Positions 37,030 to 48,754 of a stretch of DNA of 64,000 nucleotides are shown here, in pieces. A program made the position numbers and the translations under genes. This DNA is from Ailurus styani (lineage: Eukaryota; Chordata; Mammalia; Carnivora; Ailuridae). Positions within the stretch are counted from its first letter, which is position 1. Every line of letters begins with the position of its first letter. Below the pieces are notes generated by a model. That model searched no databases, was not told where the DNA came from, and was given only the letters and a program-made list of their open reading frames with translations. The stretch covers positions 3,839,817 through 3,903,816 of the forward strand of contig LNAC01000232.1 of the NCBI GenBank assembly GCA_002007465.1, in the 5' to 3' direction.

Positions 37030-38830
37030 AGATGTCATGGCATACCCCCAGATCTCTACTTCAGAACCAAGACACTCATTTCACCAGCTGTTGGTAGTGT
37101 CAGCCCACCCTTAGAGTCCCTGCTCAGGAACCTGCCTCACTGAAAATACGCCCTGTTCTCAGGAGCAATAACTCACCAATATGGCCTCAATCCTCAATTC
37201 GGGACACCTCTGATGTCCTCTGATTGGCCATCCCAGCTCCAGAGCTCCCTGTGGCCCAGAGGCCCAGACGCCTTTGCTCCAACTGCCCTTCAACTCAACT
37301 TCTCCCTCTACCCAGTCCTGCTTCCCTCACTCCCTCAGGGATTCAGCCCCTGAAAGCACTCCCTAACACACCCCTACCTGCAAGCAAATCTCAGAGTCTG
37401 AGAGTGGGGAAGAACCTGCCTTCCAATAGTTGGTACGGAGGTGGCGTGGTCCTAAGAAGCACATTCTAAAATAAGATTGTGGAGTTGGGTTACCTACGGA
37501 CTGGAGGGCAATAAGAAGCCCTCACTGGTGGTCAGAGGGGTCCCTGATAAGGTAGAGGTACCATTGTAAAACTTTCAGCAGTGGTGAGCTGGGGTGAAAT
37601 GCCAGCAGGAGGCAATGTCCTGGAGGGTACGACTTCCGAGGCATCCAAAGGGAAGGTTGGGATCGAAGGACAGCGGATGGGATGGCTGTTACCGGCCACT
37701 ATCAATACATCGAAGAGAGACAAGAAAGGCTGGGAGTGATTAATCACCAATTGAAGAGTCCAGACCTTGTGAGGCTGAGGTCCAGAACTTAATGTATAAG
37801 TATAATAAGTATAATGTATAGCTGAGCCACAGTGAAGACAGAATTCTCAGTCCTAGCAAGTCAGCTATGCCAAAGTCATGGCCTTAATTAAGAAGGAATG
37901 AGATCCTGAGATATGGGGTAAGGACATATGGGCTGACGTTCTTACAAATCTTGACACCCCAGATTTCCTCCAAATCCTCTGGGCTGCAGAAGGGGTCCAC
38001 TCTCCAGGTTAAAAGTTAGCACCTCACTTTTGAAGTTGGTACAAAGATTTCTGCCTGATGGAAAAACACCATTTTCCCTCAGAGGATCTTAATCCACGGC
38101 ACAACCCCCATCCCACACCCCAAACAGATAACAAGGGTTCAGTCACAACATTAACGACAGGCCTGCGACAGGGGAAAGGAGACGTGGCCTCAGAGGAGCA
38201 AAAGTGGAAAAGGCAGTGAAAGGAGGGGGCGGAGAAGGTGAAGTTGAATAAGGAAGATTTCATTGGTAGGAGCATTCTCCCATGATACAGGAGTTCACCC
38301 TGGCAAGGACCCCAGGAGATGGTGTCACCACACTGCTGGGATGACTCTTAGAAGCTTGAAGAAAACACCCCTTCCAACTGGTCTGCTCTATCCATGATAC
38401 CATATTAATCACACTAGGTGAGCCAGGAGAGTGAGCAAGTTGAAGGCCTTGGGAAGATCCTTGTGCTTCTGAGGGTGGAGATCCAGGGCTCCGCTACACC
38501 TGTGACAAGTTTAGGGGTCTAGAGGCTGACGTGTACTGAGACGTTCCCCTAAAGTAAAGGACAGATTGTTGCATTTCTTCCCTTCCGTTACTGAGAAAGA
38601 AGCACAGAGAACCCTAAGCCATTAGGGTTCTGTGGGCAGCATTTTCCACACTCACGAACACTGCTTCAGCCCCTTTTCAGGGGACTGACATGATTTCTAG
38701 CTTTGAAGCAAGTCCAGGATGTGGTTGACAGCGGCCCGGCCACTTGGGCCTTTCTAAGGAGCGGAGCTGTGCATCAGAAGTTGTTTGCATTACCATGTAA
38801 CCACCCCGCCCCCCCCATCACTCCTCTGAG
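37030..38830 (+). repeat. Decayed endogenous-retrovirus-like internal segment (pol-like)
   Basis: The plus-strand text, most clearly at about 37890-38790, resembles the polymerase region of an old endogenous retrovirus in which every frame is broken by stops and indels. No LTR pair, intact ORF or primer-binding site is visible. I base this on word-level similarity to retroviral pol-derived repeats; the left part (37030-37890) is assigned mainly by continuity. Confidence 0.4.
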
Positions 38831-38837
38831 ACCTTTT

Positions 38838-39039
38838 TTTTTTTTAAGATTTTATTACTTTGTCAGAGAGAGAGAGAGAGAGGGCGAGAATATGAACACA
38901 AGCAGTGAGAGCCCCAGGCAGAGGGAGGAGCAGGCTCCCTGCTGAGCAAGGAGCTGGATGTGGGACTCGACCCCAGGACCCTGGGGTCATGACCTGAGCC
39001 AAAACCAGTCGGTTAACTGACTGAGCCACCCAGGTGTCC
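38838..39039 (-). mobile_element. Can-SINE, minus orientation
   Basis: ttttaagattttattacttt, a gagagagagagagag block, and an end at gagccacccaggtgtccc. The TSD is cactcctctgagacctt (38819 on) and cactccccggaaacctt (39040 on). Confidence 0.95.
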
Positions 39040-39386
39040 CACTCCCCGGAAACCTTAAGTGAAGACGTGGCAGGGTTTCATGTCCAGGTTCCTGTGTGTC
39101 AAAATAGAGTTCTAATTATGGAACTGTAAAGCTCCAGGCCATGGAGAACCTAAGTACCCTGAAAACCTTCAGGAAAACAGGGAAATTGAGCCAAAGATGA
39201 AATGGGCAGGGAGGCCCCAACAGACCCCTGGGCTGCACACCTAATTCATCTCTATACAAGTTGAGAAGGTGGAGAGAGGTTGTTGAAATGAGCCAGGCGA
39301 GTTATAAAAGGCACCAAAATATTAATGCTTTTCTCTGTTGTCCTCGAACAATTTGCCTAGACAATATAAAGGTGCTGCTGAACCTT

Positions 39387-39583
39387 GCGACGCCTGGGTG
39401 GTTCAGTTGGTTAAGCAGCTGTCTTCGGCTCAGGTCATGATCCCAGGTCCTGGGATCGAGTCCCGCATTGGCCTCCTTGCCAAGCAAGGAGCCTGCTTCT
39501 CTCTCTGCCTCTGCCTGCCACTCTGCCTGCTTGTGCTCTCTCTCTCTCTGACAAATAAATAAATAAAATCTTAAAAAAAAAAA
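39387..39583 (+). mobile_element. Can-SINE, plus orientation, 19-bp TSD
   Basis: gcgacgcctgggtggttcag head and aaataaataaataaaatctt tail. The TSD aaaggtgctgctgaacctt (39368-39386) is repeated with one mismatch at 39584-39602. Confidence 0.97.
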
Positions 39584-40249
39584 AAAGGTGCTGCTGAAGC
39601 TTTAACCGGCATTTCCTGGATTGCCCAGAAAGGGGATCAAGTTGGGATCCCCCTATGAAAGAGTGTTTCTCTGGCTCTTCCCCCAGATACCAGGTGGCAC
39701 CACCGTTTCCCTCCTCTGGCTCAGGTCCAGCTCCCCGGGATTCCCGTCTGGGTCTGAGGCAGCCAACGCCTGGGCCCAAAGTGCCCAGTTTATCCTGCAG
39801 GTGTCCTTGCTCCCCCAAGGACAGGGAAGAAGCCACTGAGGAGTCCAGCCCAGCCAAACCGCATTCACAGACTTGACCTCCCTCCGTTCCTCACAGACTT
39901 TCCCCAGGACTGGAGCTGGGTTGGGGGACAACCTGGGGACCCACCTTTGCTTGATCTCAGCAGTAGTGCATCTAGTGATTTCTAGTGGGCATGAATCCAG
40001 AGGGAATAATTTCTAAACATCCTTCTGTATGACAAAATTATTTTCAATAATAATCATGAAGCAAAATGAAAAGTGACAATGGCCAAAAGTGAAAATCTTC
40101 TTTTTCTTTTTTTTTAATTTTTTTGAAAAATTTCTTCTTTTGAACATTTATAATCATGCTGGTAAATAAATAAGAAAGGGAGAAAGGACAGATTACAGTA
40201 CAAAAAGAAAAAAATTAATAATATTGCTTTTTATTACATGACCGAATTT

Positions 40250-40620
40250 TCCCCAATATTTTATAATGAATTTTTTCAAACATAGAGCAAAGTTAGTGAA
40301 TACTTACAGGCGCAGAACCTAGATCTAATCAGTAGTATTTTACTATATTTGCCTCATCACATAATTGCTGATCTATCCATTCCTCTTTCCATAAACCAAT
40401 CTTGTTTTTCATATTTAAATAAACTCGTGACTTGAAAATAGTGTTAGACTTATAAAAAAGTTGCAAAGATGGTACATAGTGTTCCCACATACACTGCAGC
40501 CAGTTTCCTCTGTTATTAACATCTTAGATTAGTAATTAAATACCAATAGATTAGTAATCTATTAACATTAGATGAGTAATTATAAATTTAAAATTCTTAA
40601 AGAGTATAAAATAACTGCAG
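40250..40620 (-). repeat. Old L1-like antisense fragment
   Basis: The phrases 'gtgttagacttataaaaaag', 'ttgcaaagatggtacatagt' and 'tgttattaacatcttagatt' are common in the antisense 3' region of ancient L1. Boundaries are vague. Confidence 0.45.
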
Positions 40621-40916
40621 AGACTAACGGGGGGTGGTGGTGAAATCCTTGTATTTCTTGGGATTTGCCATCATCCTAGCTATAGGGTGAAAAAAGGACA
40701 AGTGACACTGAGCACAGTACTATGAAAGGTGGCCAATATCCTGATGACTTCTCTGCGGGGCAGGGAAATAATCCGTGTCCAAGGATCAGACACGTATGTC
40801 AGGAATCCAATGCATGATAAATATGGGCATTTTTGTAAAACTAGATGAGAAAGCATTCTAACAGTTTGAGGGAAGTATTTATATTGAGGTTTGGGCCTGG
40901 GAATCATCTTGAATTT

Positions 40917-41109
40917 TTTTTTTTTAAGATTTTATTTATTTATTTGACAGAAAGAGAGATCACAAGTAGGCAGAGAGGCAGGCAGAGAGAGGAGGAAGCA
41001 GGCTCCCCAACGAGCAGGGATCCCAATGCGGGGCTCGATCCCAGGACCCTGAGATCATGACTTGAGCAGAAGGCAGAGGTTTTAACCCACTGAGCCACCC
41101 AGGCGCCCT
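40917..41109 (-). mobile_element. Can-SINE, minus orientation, 13-bp TSD
   Basis: T-run plus aagattttatttatttattt to gagccacccaggcgccc. The TSD is tcatcttgaattt (40904-40916) and tcatcttggattt (41110-41122). Confidence 0.96.
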
Positions 41110-41349
41110 TCATCTTGGATTTCTGACTCCTTCCATTTACATATCTATGAATCACCAAATCTTATCAATATAGCCACTGGAAGATTTCACGAGTATCTAG
41201 ACTTCCCATGGCCTTCACCCAAGCCTTTACCACTCATTACCCCAGACTAGTATTCCCTAATCCCTCCTAGTGGTCTCTATTCCCCTTCACGGCACTCCTT
41301 ATTTTTCTTCATAACTCTTATCCATATGTGAGAATAGTTTTTGGTGTGC

Positions 41350-41540
41350 TTGGCTTTTTTTTAAATTGTCGTATAACTGACATACAATCTTATGTTAGCT
41401 TCACATGTACAACATAGTGATTCTACAATTCTATACATTACCCTGAGCTCACCCTGGGCAAGTAGACTTACCATCTGTCACCATCATTACATCAGTGTTA
41501 CATTATTGCAATACTATTGACTATGTTCCCTGTGTTGTAC
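41350..41540 (-). repeat. L1 3' UTR, antisense
   Basis: 'gtcgtataactgacatacaa', 'cacatgtacaacatagtgat' and 'tgactatgttccctgtgttg' are antisense 3' UTR motifs shared with the L1 at 2270-2640. Confidence 0.75.
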
Positions 41541-41559
41541 TGGTGTGAGTGTTTGATTA

Positions 41560-41670
41560 ATGTCTACTTCCCCAGCTGGACTATAAGCTCCATGGAGGCA
41601 AAGACCATGTCTTTTTTGCTAATCACCGTATCCCCACCTCAAACATTTATGTTGAATGAGTGAATGAACT
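41560..41670 (-). repeat. L2 3' end, antisense
   Basis: 'gactataagctccatggagg', 'caaagaccatgtcttttttg' and 'tgttgaatgagtgaatgaac' are the classic antisense L2 terminus. Confidence 0.75.
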
Positions 41671-41820
41671 AGATTATGGAACTCATTGAAAAGACATAGT
41701 TGTATATTTAATGGGAATATTCTTCAACTACATTGAGGAGAACATGAGGAAATAAGTTACCAGAAGCAAGTGCGTTCTTGGTCATGGAAGGTAATCTAGG
41801 AAACATGCTAGGTCTTTTAT

Positions 41821-41938
41821 TTATTTATTTTTTTAAGTTTTTACTTGTTTAAGTAATCTCTACACCCAATGTGGGGCTTGAACTCACAACTCCGAGACTC
41901 ATACTCATACTCCTCCAACTGAGCCAGCCTAGCGCCCC
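41821..41938 (-). mobile_element. Old short Can-SINE, minus orientation
   Basis: ttttttaagtttttacttgt, 'aagtaatctctacacccaat', 'gtggggcttgaactcacaac' and an end at gagccagcctagcgcccc. This is the older short form. Confidence 0.85.
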
Positions 41939-42986
41939 ATACTCTGACTTCCACAAGTGAGCTAGGCATTGAGATCTGTCAGTCCAGATGCTCCAAGGAG
42001 GCGGAGGACTTCAATACTAATAAATTGAACAATCCCCCTTTCCACTAGGAATTGTTTTATTCTGCTTTTGTGTGCAAGACTGAAGAATTTATTTGAAGAC
42101 ACAAGGTCAAAGGAGACTGTATATATTGTTCTAGCAGCTTTTTCCTAACAAGTCTCTGCAGGCTGAGTATGAATCGGGTGGAGTCTATGGTAAAGTTTTA
42201 CTTCAGGAATTTCCTGAAATAACTCTCCAGAAAAGTTCAGCTCTCATAACTGAAGATTACATTGACCTCAGGCACTGCTAGCACACATTTTAAAACTTAC
42301 TGGGAATCAAAACCATCATGAAGAAGTTTCCAGTGAATATGTTACCAGGTTATAATGGTCAGGAGCACTTTGTACATATTTTTCTTCACATCACATTGTA
42401 ATAATTGTAATGTATCATAATAATTTGTTTATTATCTATTTCCTCTAATTTTGGACTCTGCTCTCCTCAAGGGCAAGAATAAAATAAGAGCTCAATAAAT
42501 ATTTCTTAAACGAATATCAATGCAGTATCTGGATTTGACTCTTGAAAGAAGAATTTCTTAGAGATAGTTCTGGCCAATTCACAACGTTTTAGGTCTGCAG
42601 CCCTGGACAGATGGTTTCATTTTTCTTCATTTTCCTCCTCTTGAAAAATTTGAAAAATGTGAGCATGAAGAATATGAAGAATAATACAATTAATATCTAT
42701 CTGCCACCAAGGTTCATGAAATTTTAATATTTTGTGAAATGTGGTGGAGAGAATGCCATGCGTTTATCAAATCCTGTTGTGTTTTCCTCTTCTCAGGCAC
42801 ACAAAGGACTGCACCTCCCAGCCTCCTTCGTAGTCAGACTGGTACCTCGAGACTAGATCTGCCAATGGGCTATAAGCAGATGCGGTGTGTCTTACTTCCA
42901 AGGTAAGCAGAGAAGAATGACAATTTTTTGTGCTGTCTTTCCCAGCTGCAGGCACGATGGAAGCCATGTTTTTAAATGGCAGTATC

Positions 42987-43204
42987 GGGGGCATCTGGGT
43001 GGCTCATGGGTTAAGCAGCTGCCTTTGGCTCAGGTCATGATCTCAAAGTCCCAGGATCAGGTCCCGCGTCGGGTTCCCTGCTCAGCAGGGAGCCTGCTTC
43101 TCCCTCTTCCTGCTGCTCCCCTTTGTGTGCTCTCTCTCTCTCTCTCTCTCCCTCTCTCTCTCTCTCTCTCAAATAAATAAACAAAATCTCTTAAAAAATA
43201 AATA
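42987..43204 (+). mobile_element. Can-SINE with long (CT)n and 12-bp TSD
   Basis: ggggcatctgggtggctcat head, a (CT)n run of about 40 bp at 43128-43170, and tail aaataaataaacaaaatctc. The TSD is aaatggcagtat (42974-42985) and aaatggcggtat (43205-43216). Confidence 0.95.
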
Positions 43205-43264
43205 AAATGGCGGTATGAGAATACTGGAGTCTCCATCAATCACCCCCTCCACTCCCCCGCCCCC

Positions 43265-44240
43265 AAGTTACGGTATGGATCAGTGTTTGAGAGTCTTCCT
43301 TGCTCTACATCTTAGTTAACATTGAGTTTTGTCTGCTTTTAAAGTTTTCTGCCAGTTCGATGGTATGAAATAACTGTTTTAATTTGTATTTTGCTGATGA
43401 CGAGGGATACTGAGCATCTTTTCAAATGCTCATTTGTCATTGGGTTCTTCTTTTGTGAGTCCCTGTTCTTATCCTCTATCCATGGTGATAGTGGGGCTCG
43501 TTATCACAGTGGTTCATAGGAATACTTTATACATTTTGGAAACTAATCAGTTTCACCCCCTGCAATACTTTCCCCAGACCTGTAGCTTATCGCTTTTCTT
43601 TGTGTAAATTATCTTTGTTATAATGGAAGTTTAAATTGATCACTTTTGTTCTGCTTTGTGTAAGAATTCTTTCCTACCTCAAGGTCACAATGACATTTTT
43701 TTCTGAATTTCTTTTGAAAGTATCAAAGATTTGCTTTTTATTTTTTAAAGCTTTTAATCTACTTGAAATAATGTGTGTGTGTGATGTAGTGTAAGAACAT
43801 TATTTTTTCCCATAAAAATACTGATTCCCCAATGCCATTTATTGAGTGGTTCATTTTTTCTGTTCCACTGATGGTGATACAACTTTGCTACTTATCAAGT
43901 GTCAATTTATCCAGGGGTCTGTGTAATAGGCTCTTTAATCTATTTCCTTGGTTTATTTGTCTGTCTCTGGGTCAAGGCCATGCTGTGTTAATTACTTTAG
44001 TTTTACAAGTCTTGATATCTGATACTGTGAGTAACCCTCCATGTTGATCTTCATTATTATCTATTGTTGTCCCTTTGTATTTCAATATGAACTTTAGGTT
44101 GATCTTGTCAAATTCCACAAATAATGAAACTGGTATTTTGGTTGAAATTGCATTTGCATATTTTTGTTATGGTGGTTGACAATGAGTTTTTTTATTATTA
44201 CATTTTCTGGTTATCAATGATGCAGAGAAACACTATTGAT
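43265..44240 (-). repeat. Old L1 ORF2/3'-region fragment, antisense
   Basis: Antisense L1 motifs: 'ggatactgagcatcttttca', 'ccaatgccatttattgagtg' and 'ttgtctgtctctgggtcaag'. The frames are broken. Positions 43536-43619 are duplicated at 46813-46896. Confidence 0.75.
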
Positions 44241-44245
44241 TTTCC

Positions 44246-44438
44246 TTTTTTTAAAAAAATTTATTTATTTATTTATTTGTCAGAGAGATTGAGAGCACAA
44301 GCAGGAGGAGTGGCAGGCAGAGGGAGAAGCAGGCTCCCCACTCAGCAAGGAGCCCGATGTGGAACTTGATCCCAGGACCCTAGGATCATGACCTGAGACG
44401 AAGGCCGACACTAAGCCAATTGAGCCACCCAGGTGCCC
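44246..44438 (-). mobile_element. Can-SINE, minus orientation
   Basis: ttttttaaaaaaatttattt, 'gcacaagcaggaggagtggc' and an end at gagccacccaggtgccc. Confidence 0.94.
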
Positions 44439-44439
44439 T

Positions 44440-45628
44440 AGGCATATGATAGTATTATGAAAGAGAAATTCAGGAATCGAAGGTTTCTCATTTCCAAAGG
44501 TAAATATCCACAGGAGGATTGCATAACCAATAGCACATGGAAAGGTAATTCTAATTGGTTTATTCTTTTTGTGCATTTCCACAAAAGGTGAAAACACAAT
44601 GATATCTGCTAAGTAAAAAGCTATAGCAGACTCTCACAAATTTTTCTTCTTTATTAGTAAATGCTTTGTTTATAAAATTTATCTTTATTATTATAGTGCT
44701 AGCTGGAAATGAGAACTGTGAGCACAACTTTCATAACTGGATTAAAGGACTTAATCTTAAAATATCCTTCCAGCAAAGTATGTGGAATCTTTTATTTCTG
44801 ATGGAAAGAAATTGACATGAATCATAACTAGTCATCCTCTCACAAACAAGAACAAATGAACACTAAACTTAAAAAGTAACTGTAAAGTACTTAATTTTAT
44901 TTTGTACGTTTATATTGCTTCTCATATTACATTTCCTATGTTCACATCTTCTCCTGTTATTAATCTATAATTTCATGTAAAAAGGGACCTTGTTGAGTTT
45001 TTCTTCCCAAACATTTCTGCCTGCCACTTCCTCCCACTTACCACAAATCCCTGCCAGTTTTTGCCCTAGAATATACAAACTTTCGACAATAAAGATGGGA
45101 GTGTAAGGGACATGTAATTGCCTTTGGATATGTTCATTTACTGAGAACTAGATGATCAACGAAACTGAATAGCTTGTATCAAAAAACAAACATTCTACAC
45201 CCTGGAAAGATTTTGGGTTTCATTGTGGTCCTTGATGATGCCTGTCACTTCCTACTCTGACTCTTCAGAGGAATGGACATGCTCCAACTTTGTTCTCCCA
45301 CTGCTGGGCTTTTAGGAAATGTGTCATAATATTCGGAAGAGTCAGATGCTATTTTCTCCACCAACCAACTTCGCCAAAATTGAGCCTTGAGGTTCTTATA
45401 AAAGATTAAAAGTTCACAGCTAGTGCCTTGCAGTGAAGGGCATACGTCATTATTTTGCTCTAATCTGCAACCACCTGACAGACTCAAGAAGCAATCACGG
45501 CCAGAAACCTAAATCTCAAATATTGTAAAGTCACTGTTTCTTTTCAATTTTGACTTAGCCCATTCAAAAGCTATTAAGTAAGGATACTTGCATGATATAA
45601 AATTATATCAAAAAAGGGAATTTACAAT
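44440..45628. other. Intergenic block without recognised element
   Basis: AT-rich sequence with no clear repeat family. The 80-codon minus-strand frame at 45245-45487 has no recognisable domain or splice context. Confidence 0.5.
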
Positions 45629-45652
45629 ACTATGATATATGTATATCATAGT
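45629..45652. repeat. 24-bp near-perfect palindrome
   Basis: Arms actatgatata and tatatcatagt are exact reverse complements of 11 bp around a 2-nt centre, within a tatgtata-rich stretch. Confidence 0.95.
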
Positions 45653-45679
45653 ATATATGTATATACTCATGTATGTATA

Positions 45680-45850
45680 GTATGACATTAGGCAAGTTAG
45701 CAAACACCTCTAAACCTCAATTTCCTCTTCTGTAAAATGGAAATAATGATAGTATCTATCTCACATTGTGGTGAATGTGAAATAAGGTAATCTATGCAAA
45801 GTACATAGCATGGTGCCTGGTAAGAAAGTGTACACTTATATACAGTTTGT
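45680..45850 (+). repeat. MIR, sense
   Basis: 'ctctaaacctcaatttcctc', 'ttctgtaaaatggaaataat' and 'gtacatagcatggtgcctgg' follow the MIR consensus order. Confidence 0.85.
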
Positions 45851-45930
45851 GTAGACTATATATTATCATCAATATTTTGGAACAAAGTCGGGATGGGTAT
45901 ATACCTAATTCTTAACAATGCTTATTTTGG

Positions 45931-46121
45931 GGCGCCTGGGTGGCTCAGTGGGTTAAAGCCTCTGCCTTCGGCTCAGGTCATGATCTCAGGGTCCTGGGGT
46001 CGAGGCCCGCATCGGGCTCTCTGCTCGGCAGGGAGCCTGCTTCCTCCTCTCTCTCTGCCTGCCTCTGCCTACTTGTGATCTCTCTCTGTGTGTGTCAAAA
46101 ACACACACACACAAACACACA
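45931..46121 (+). mobile_element. Young Can-SINE with CA tail and perfect 17-bp TSD
   Basis: ggcgcctgggtggctcagtg head and body very close to other young copies. The usual aaataaataaa tail is replaced by (AC)n at about 46101-46121. The exact TSD aacaatgcttattttgg is at 45914-45930 and 46122-46138. Confidence 0.97.
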
Positions 46122-46339
46122 AACAATGCTTATTTTGGGGGTGATGGGATTATGGATGATTACTATTTTCTTTCCTTTACCTTGATAAGATTTCATATGT
46201 TCTCCCATGAGCCTGTATTATGTTTTTCTTTAACAAGGAAAACACAGAAGTTAGTCTTCCTTGATTAAAAATACTCAGGGGGTTCTCACTCCCTAGAATA
46301 ATGGGGGGTATAAATGGGATGAGCAACATTAATGAAGTG

Positions 46340-46980
46340 TATAGAGCTGCCTGAGGGAGGTCATTATCACGGCCCCTGGAGGAATCTCATCTCCTAATGT
46401 CCATGTCCCGTTGCCATGTGACTTGGCTGTTTTTACCATCAATAAATGGAGTCCAATTTTCCACCACTTGGTCTGGCTTTGTGACTTGCTTTGACTAACA
46501 GAATGTGACAGAAGCAATGCTGTGTGAATTTCAGAACCTAGACCTTAAGAGACCTTGAAGCTTCTGCCTTTACTGTCTTGAAATCCTGAGACACTCCATG
46601 CTGTACAGAAACCTGGTTTAGCCGAGATGAAGGAGAGCCACTGGGCCCCAACAGCCAGCCAGCTCCAACTGCCAGACACGCCGGCTCCACGCAGGTGGTG
46701 AGATGACTATAACCACATGAGTGACCCCGGCTGAGCCTGAAAACACAGGAGCCCAGGTTGTCAACACATAGGATTGAGAGACATAATATAATATCAGTAT
46801 TTTAAGTTACCGTTGGAAACTAATCAGTTTCACTCCCTGCAATACTTTCCCCAGACCTGTAGCTTATTGTTTTTCTTTGTTTAAATTATCTTTGTTTTGT
46901 TTTGTTTAAATTACCTATGTTTTGTTTTGTTTTGGGATGGTTTGTTATAAAGGAATAGATGTCTGAAACGCTGTTCTCCA
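46340..46980 (+). repeat. MaLR-type LTR-like element, family tentative
   Basis: 'ggctttgtgacttgctttga', 'ctaacagaatgtgacagaag', 'acatgagtgaccccggctga' and a terminal 'tttgggatggtttgttataa' match a common old mammalian LTR. It has no coding capacity. It is interrupted near its right end by the L1-derived duplicate at 46813-46896. Confidence 0.5.
46813..46896 (-). repeat. 84-bp copy of L1 segment 43536-43619
   Basis: Direct comparison of the two intervals gives 80 of 84 identical bases, no indels and the same orientation. Here the segment sits inside an LTR-like repeat rather than in L1 context and is followed by a (GTTTT)n stretch. Confidence 0.9.
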
Positions 46981-47329
46981 TGATGCTAGTGTGCCCATAC
47001 AACTTATACTTCACAGGGGATGCGGAAAGAAGGGATTTCTCTCCAAACATATTAATTCACCATGCAGTTAGTAGAGAGTAAAAAAGTACTTCCTTTTATT
47101 TTTGCTTTGTGATCTAAACTTAACCACATGTTACTATAAATCTATACAGTTGTCACTTGGTAGGTATGGAATTGAGGATTTCCTCATCTGCCTGCCCCCG
47201 AAGCATGAGTATTCATTTCCAGAAGTCTGGTGTTTGAAAGTTTTGGGAAACATCTCACTCTCAATTCTTGTTGTATGACTCCCATTTTCTGGGGGTATGC
47301 TGGCTGGGATATCCAGGGATCAAACATTT

Positions 47330-48130
47330 ATTTGTTAAATCATTCCTTACATGTTTATTGAGCACATACTATGTATGAGACCAGGCTAAGCAATGAAGGA
47401 AAAAAAAAATAAAGACTTTAAGACATAGTCACTCCTCTCGACAACAGGAAGATAAGATATACAGATAATGTTGATAGAAAGTAATTCAGGTTAAAGTACT
47501 AAGTGAGTTTACAGCCAACTCATAACCCAGTTGAGTTGAGAGGAAGGAGGTTTTCCAAATAGGAGGGCTAGGATTGGATTTATAGGAAATGTGCCATTTT
47601 ATTTTAGTCCTAAAAATTGAATTAAGAATTTGGTGGAGGTGAGATGGTGAGAAGCTGTCCAGACAAGGGCATTTTCATGGAAAAAGGGCAGGAAAGAGAC
47701 ACAAGACACATTTGAGAGGTGTCCAGAAGACAAATTAAACTGAAAAGGAGGATTCAGGGCGCCTGGGTGGCTCAGTGGGTTAAAGCCTCTGCTTTCGGCT
47801 CAGGTCATGATCTCAGGGTCCTGGGATCGAGGCCCACATCGGGCTCCCTGCTCAGCGGGGAGCCTGCTTCCCCCTCTCTCTCTCTGCCTGCCTCTCTGCC
47901 TCCTTGTGATCTCTCTCCCTCTGTGAAATAAATAAATAAAATCTTTAAAAAAAAAAAAGAAAAGGAGGATTCATTACTGATTTATTTATTGATCTAACAA
48001 ATATTAACTGAATGTCTGTTAGGTGTAGATCCTCTGCTAGTCTCTGGAAATACTAAGATAAATGCAAGAGGGACTGTCTCTAAGCAATAAATAATCAAAT
48101 GTGCAGGCAGCAAACAAATCTTTATGGTGA
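47330..48130 (+). repeat. L2 fragment, sense, split by a SINE
   Basis: 'ttattgagcacatactatgt', 'gatacagataatg'-type text and 'gaaggaggttttccaaatag' on the left, and 'tgaatgtctgttaggtgtag' on the right. Both look like L2 3' sequence, and the right part may be a second fragment. Confidence 0.6.
47757..47958 (+). mobile_element. Young Can-SINE with perfect 15-bp TSD
   Basis: gggcgcctgggtggctcagt head, ctctctgcctccttgtgatc, and tail aaataaataaataaaatctt. The TSD gaaaaggaggattca is at 47742-47756 and 47959-47973. Confidence 0.97.
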
Positions 48131-48254
48131 ACAGGATAAGTTTGTAGCTATCAAGGAAGATAAGTCTGGAAAAGCAGATTAGGACCAAACTATGGAAGAC
48201 CTGGAAAGCCAGAATTTCCCTCTAATCCCGTGGCTCAGGGTAAGTTTCACTTTA

Positions 48255-48447
48255 TTATTATTTTTTAAGATTTTTAATTTATTTATGTGACAGAGAAAGA
48301 CAGAGAGCACAGCAGGGGGAGGGGCAGAAGGAGAAGTAGACTCCCCACTGAGCAGGGAGCTCAATGCAGGACTCAATCTCAGGACCCTGAGATCATGACC
48401 TGAGCCAAAAGGCATCCGCTTAACTCACTGTGCCACCCGGGCGCCCC
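48255..48447 (-). mobile_element. Can-SINE, minus orientation, 14-bp TSD
   Basis: ttttttaagatttttaattt to gtgccacccgggcgcccc. The TSD is taagtttcacttta (48241-48254) and taagttccacttta (48448-48461). Confidence 0.95.
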
Positions 48448-48754
48448 TAAGTTCCACTTTAAAAAAAAAAAAAAAAAAGGAAACGTTTTTTCATGTTAAG
48501 TTTTATTTGGAGCCACAGTACAAGAGACTGCTAGAAGTAGAACTATTCCAATTGAAGAGAAGGGTCTAGAAGCCTTACTGGCCTTATCTCTCTCACAGTC
48601 CTTTTCCCTGTGGCAGCCCCGGGCACCTCTACATTTCCAAGGAACAGTTTCAAAAATAACATTATTGTGATGGCGAAAGGGAATCACTGGAGTTCATTAC
48701 ATTAAATCAAGAGACTCATGTAATGTGCGTACAACGCACAGTCAACACACCTCA

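Noticed and set aside
45245..45487. 80-codon minus-strand ORF
   Set aside because: No domain, no splice or promoter context, and surrounding sequence is unremarkable.
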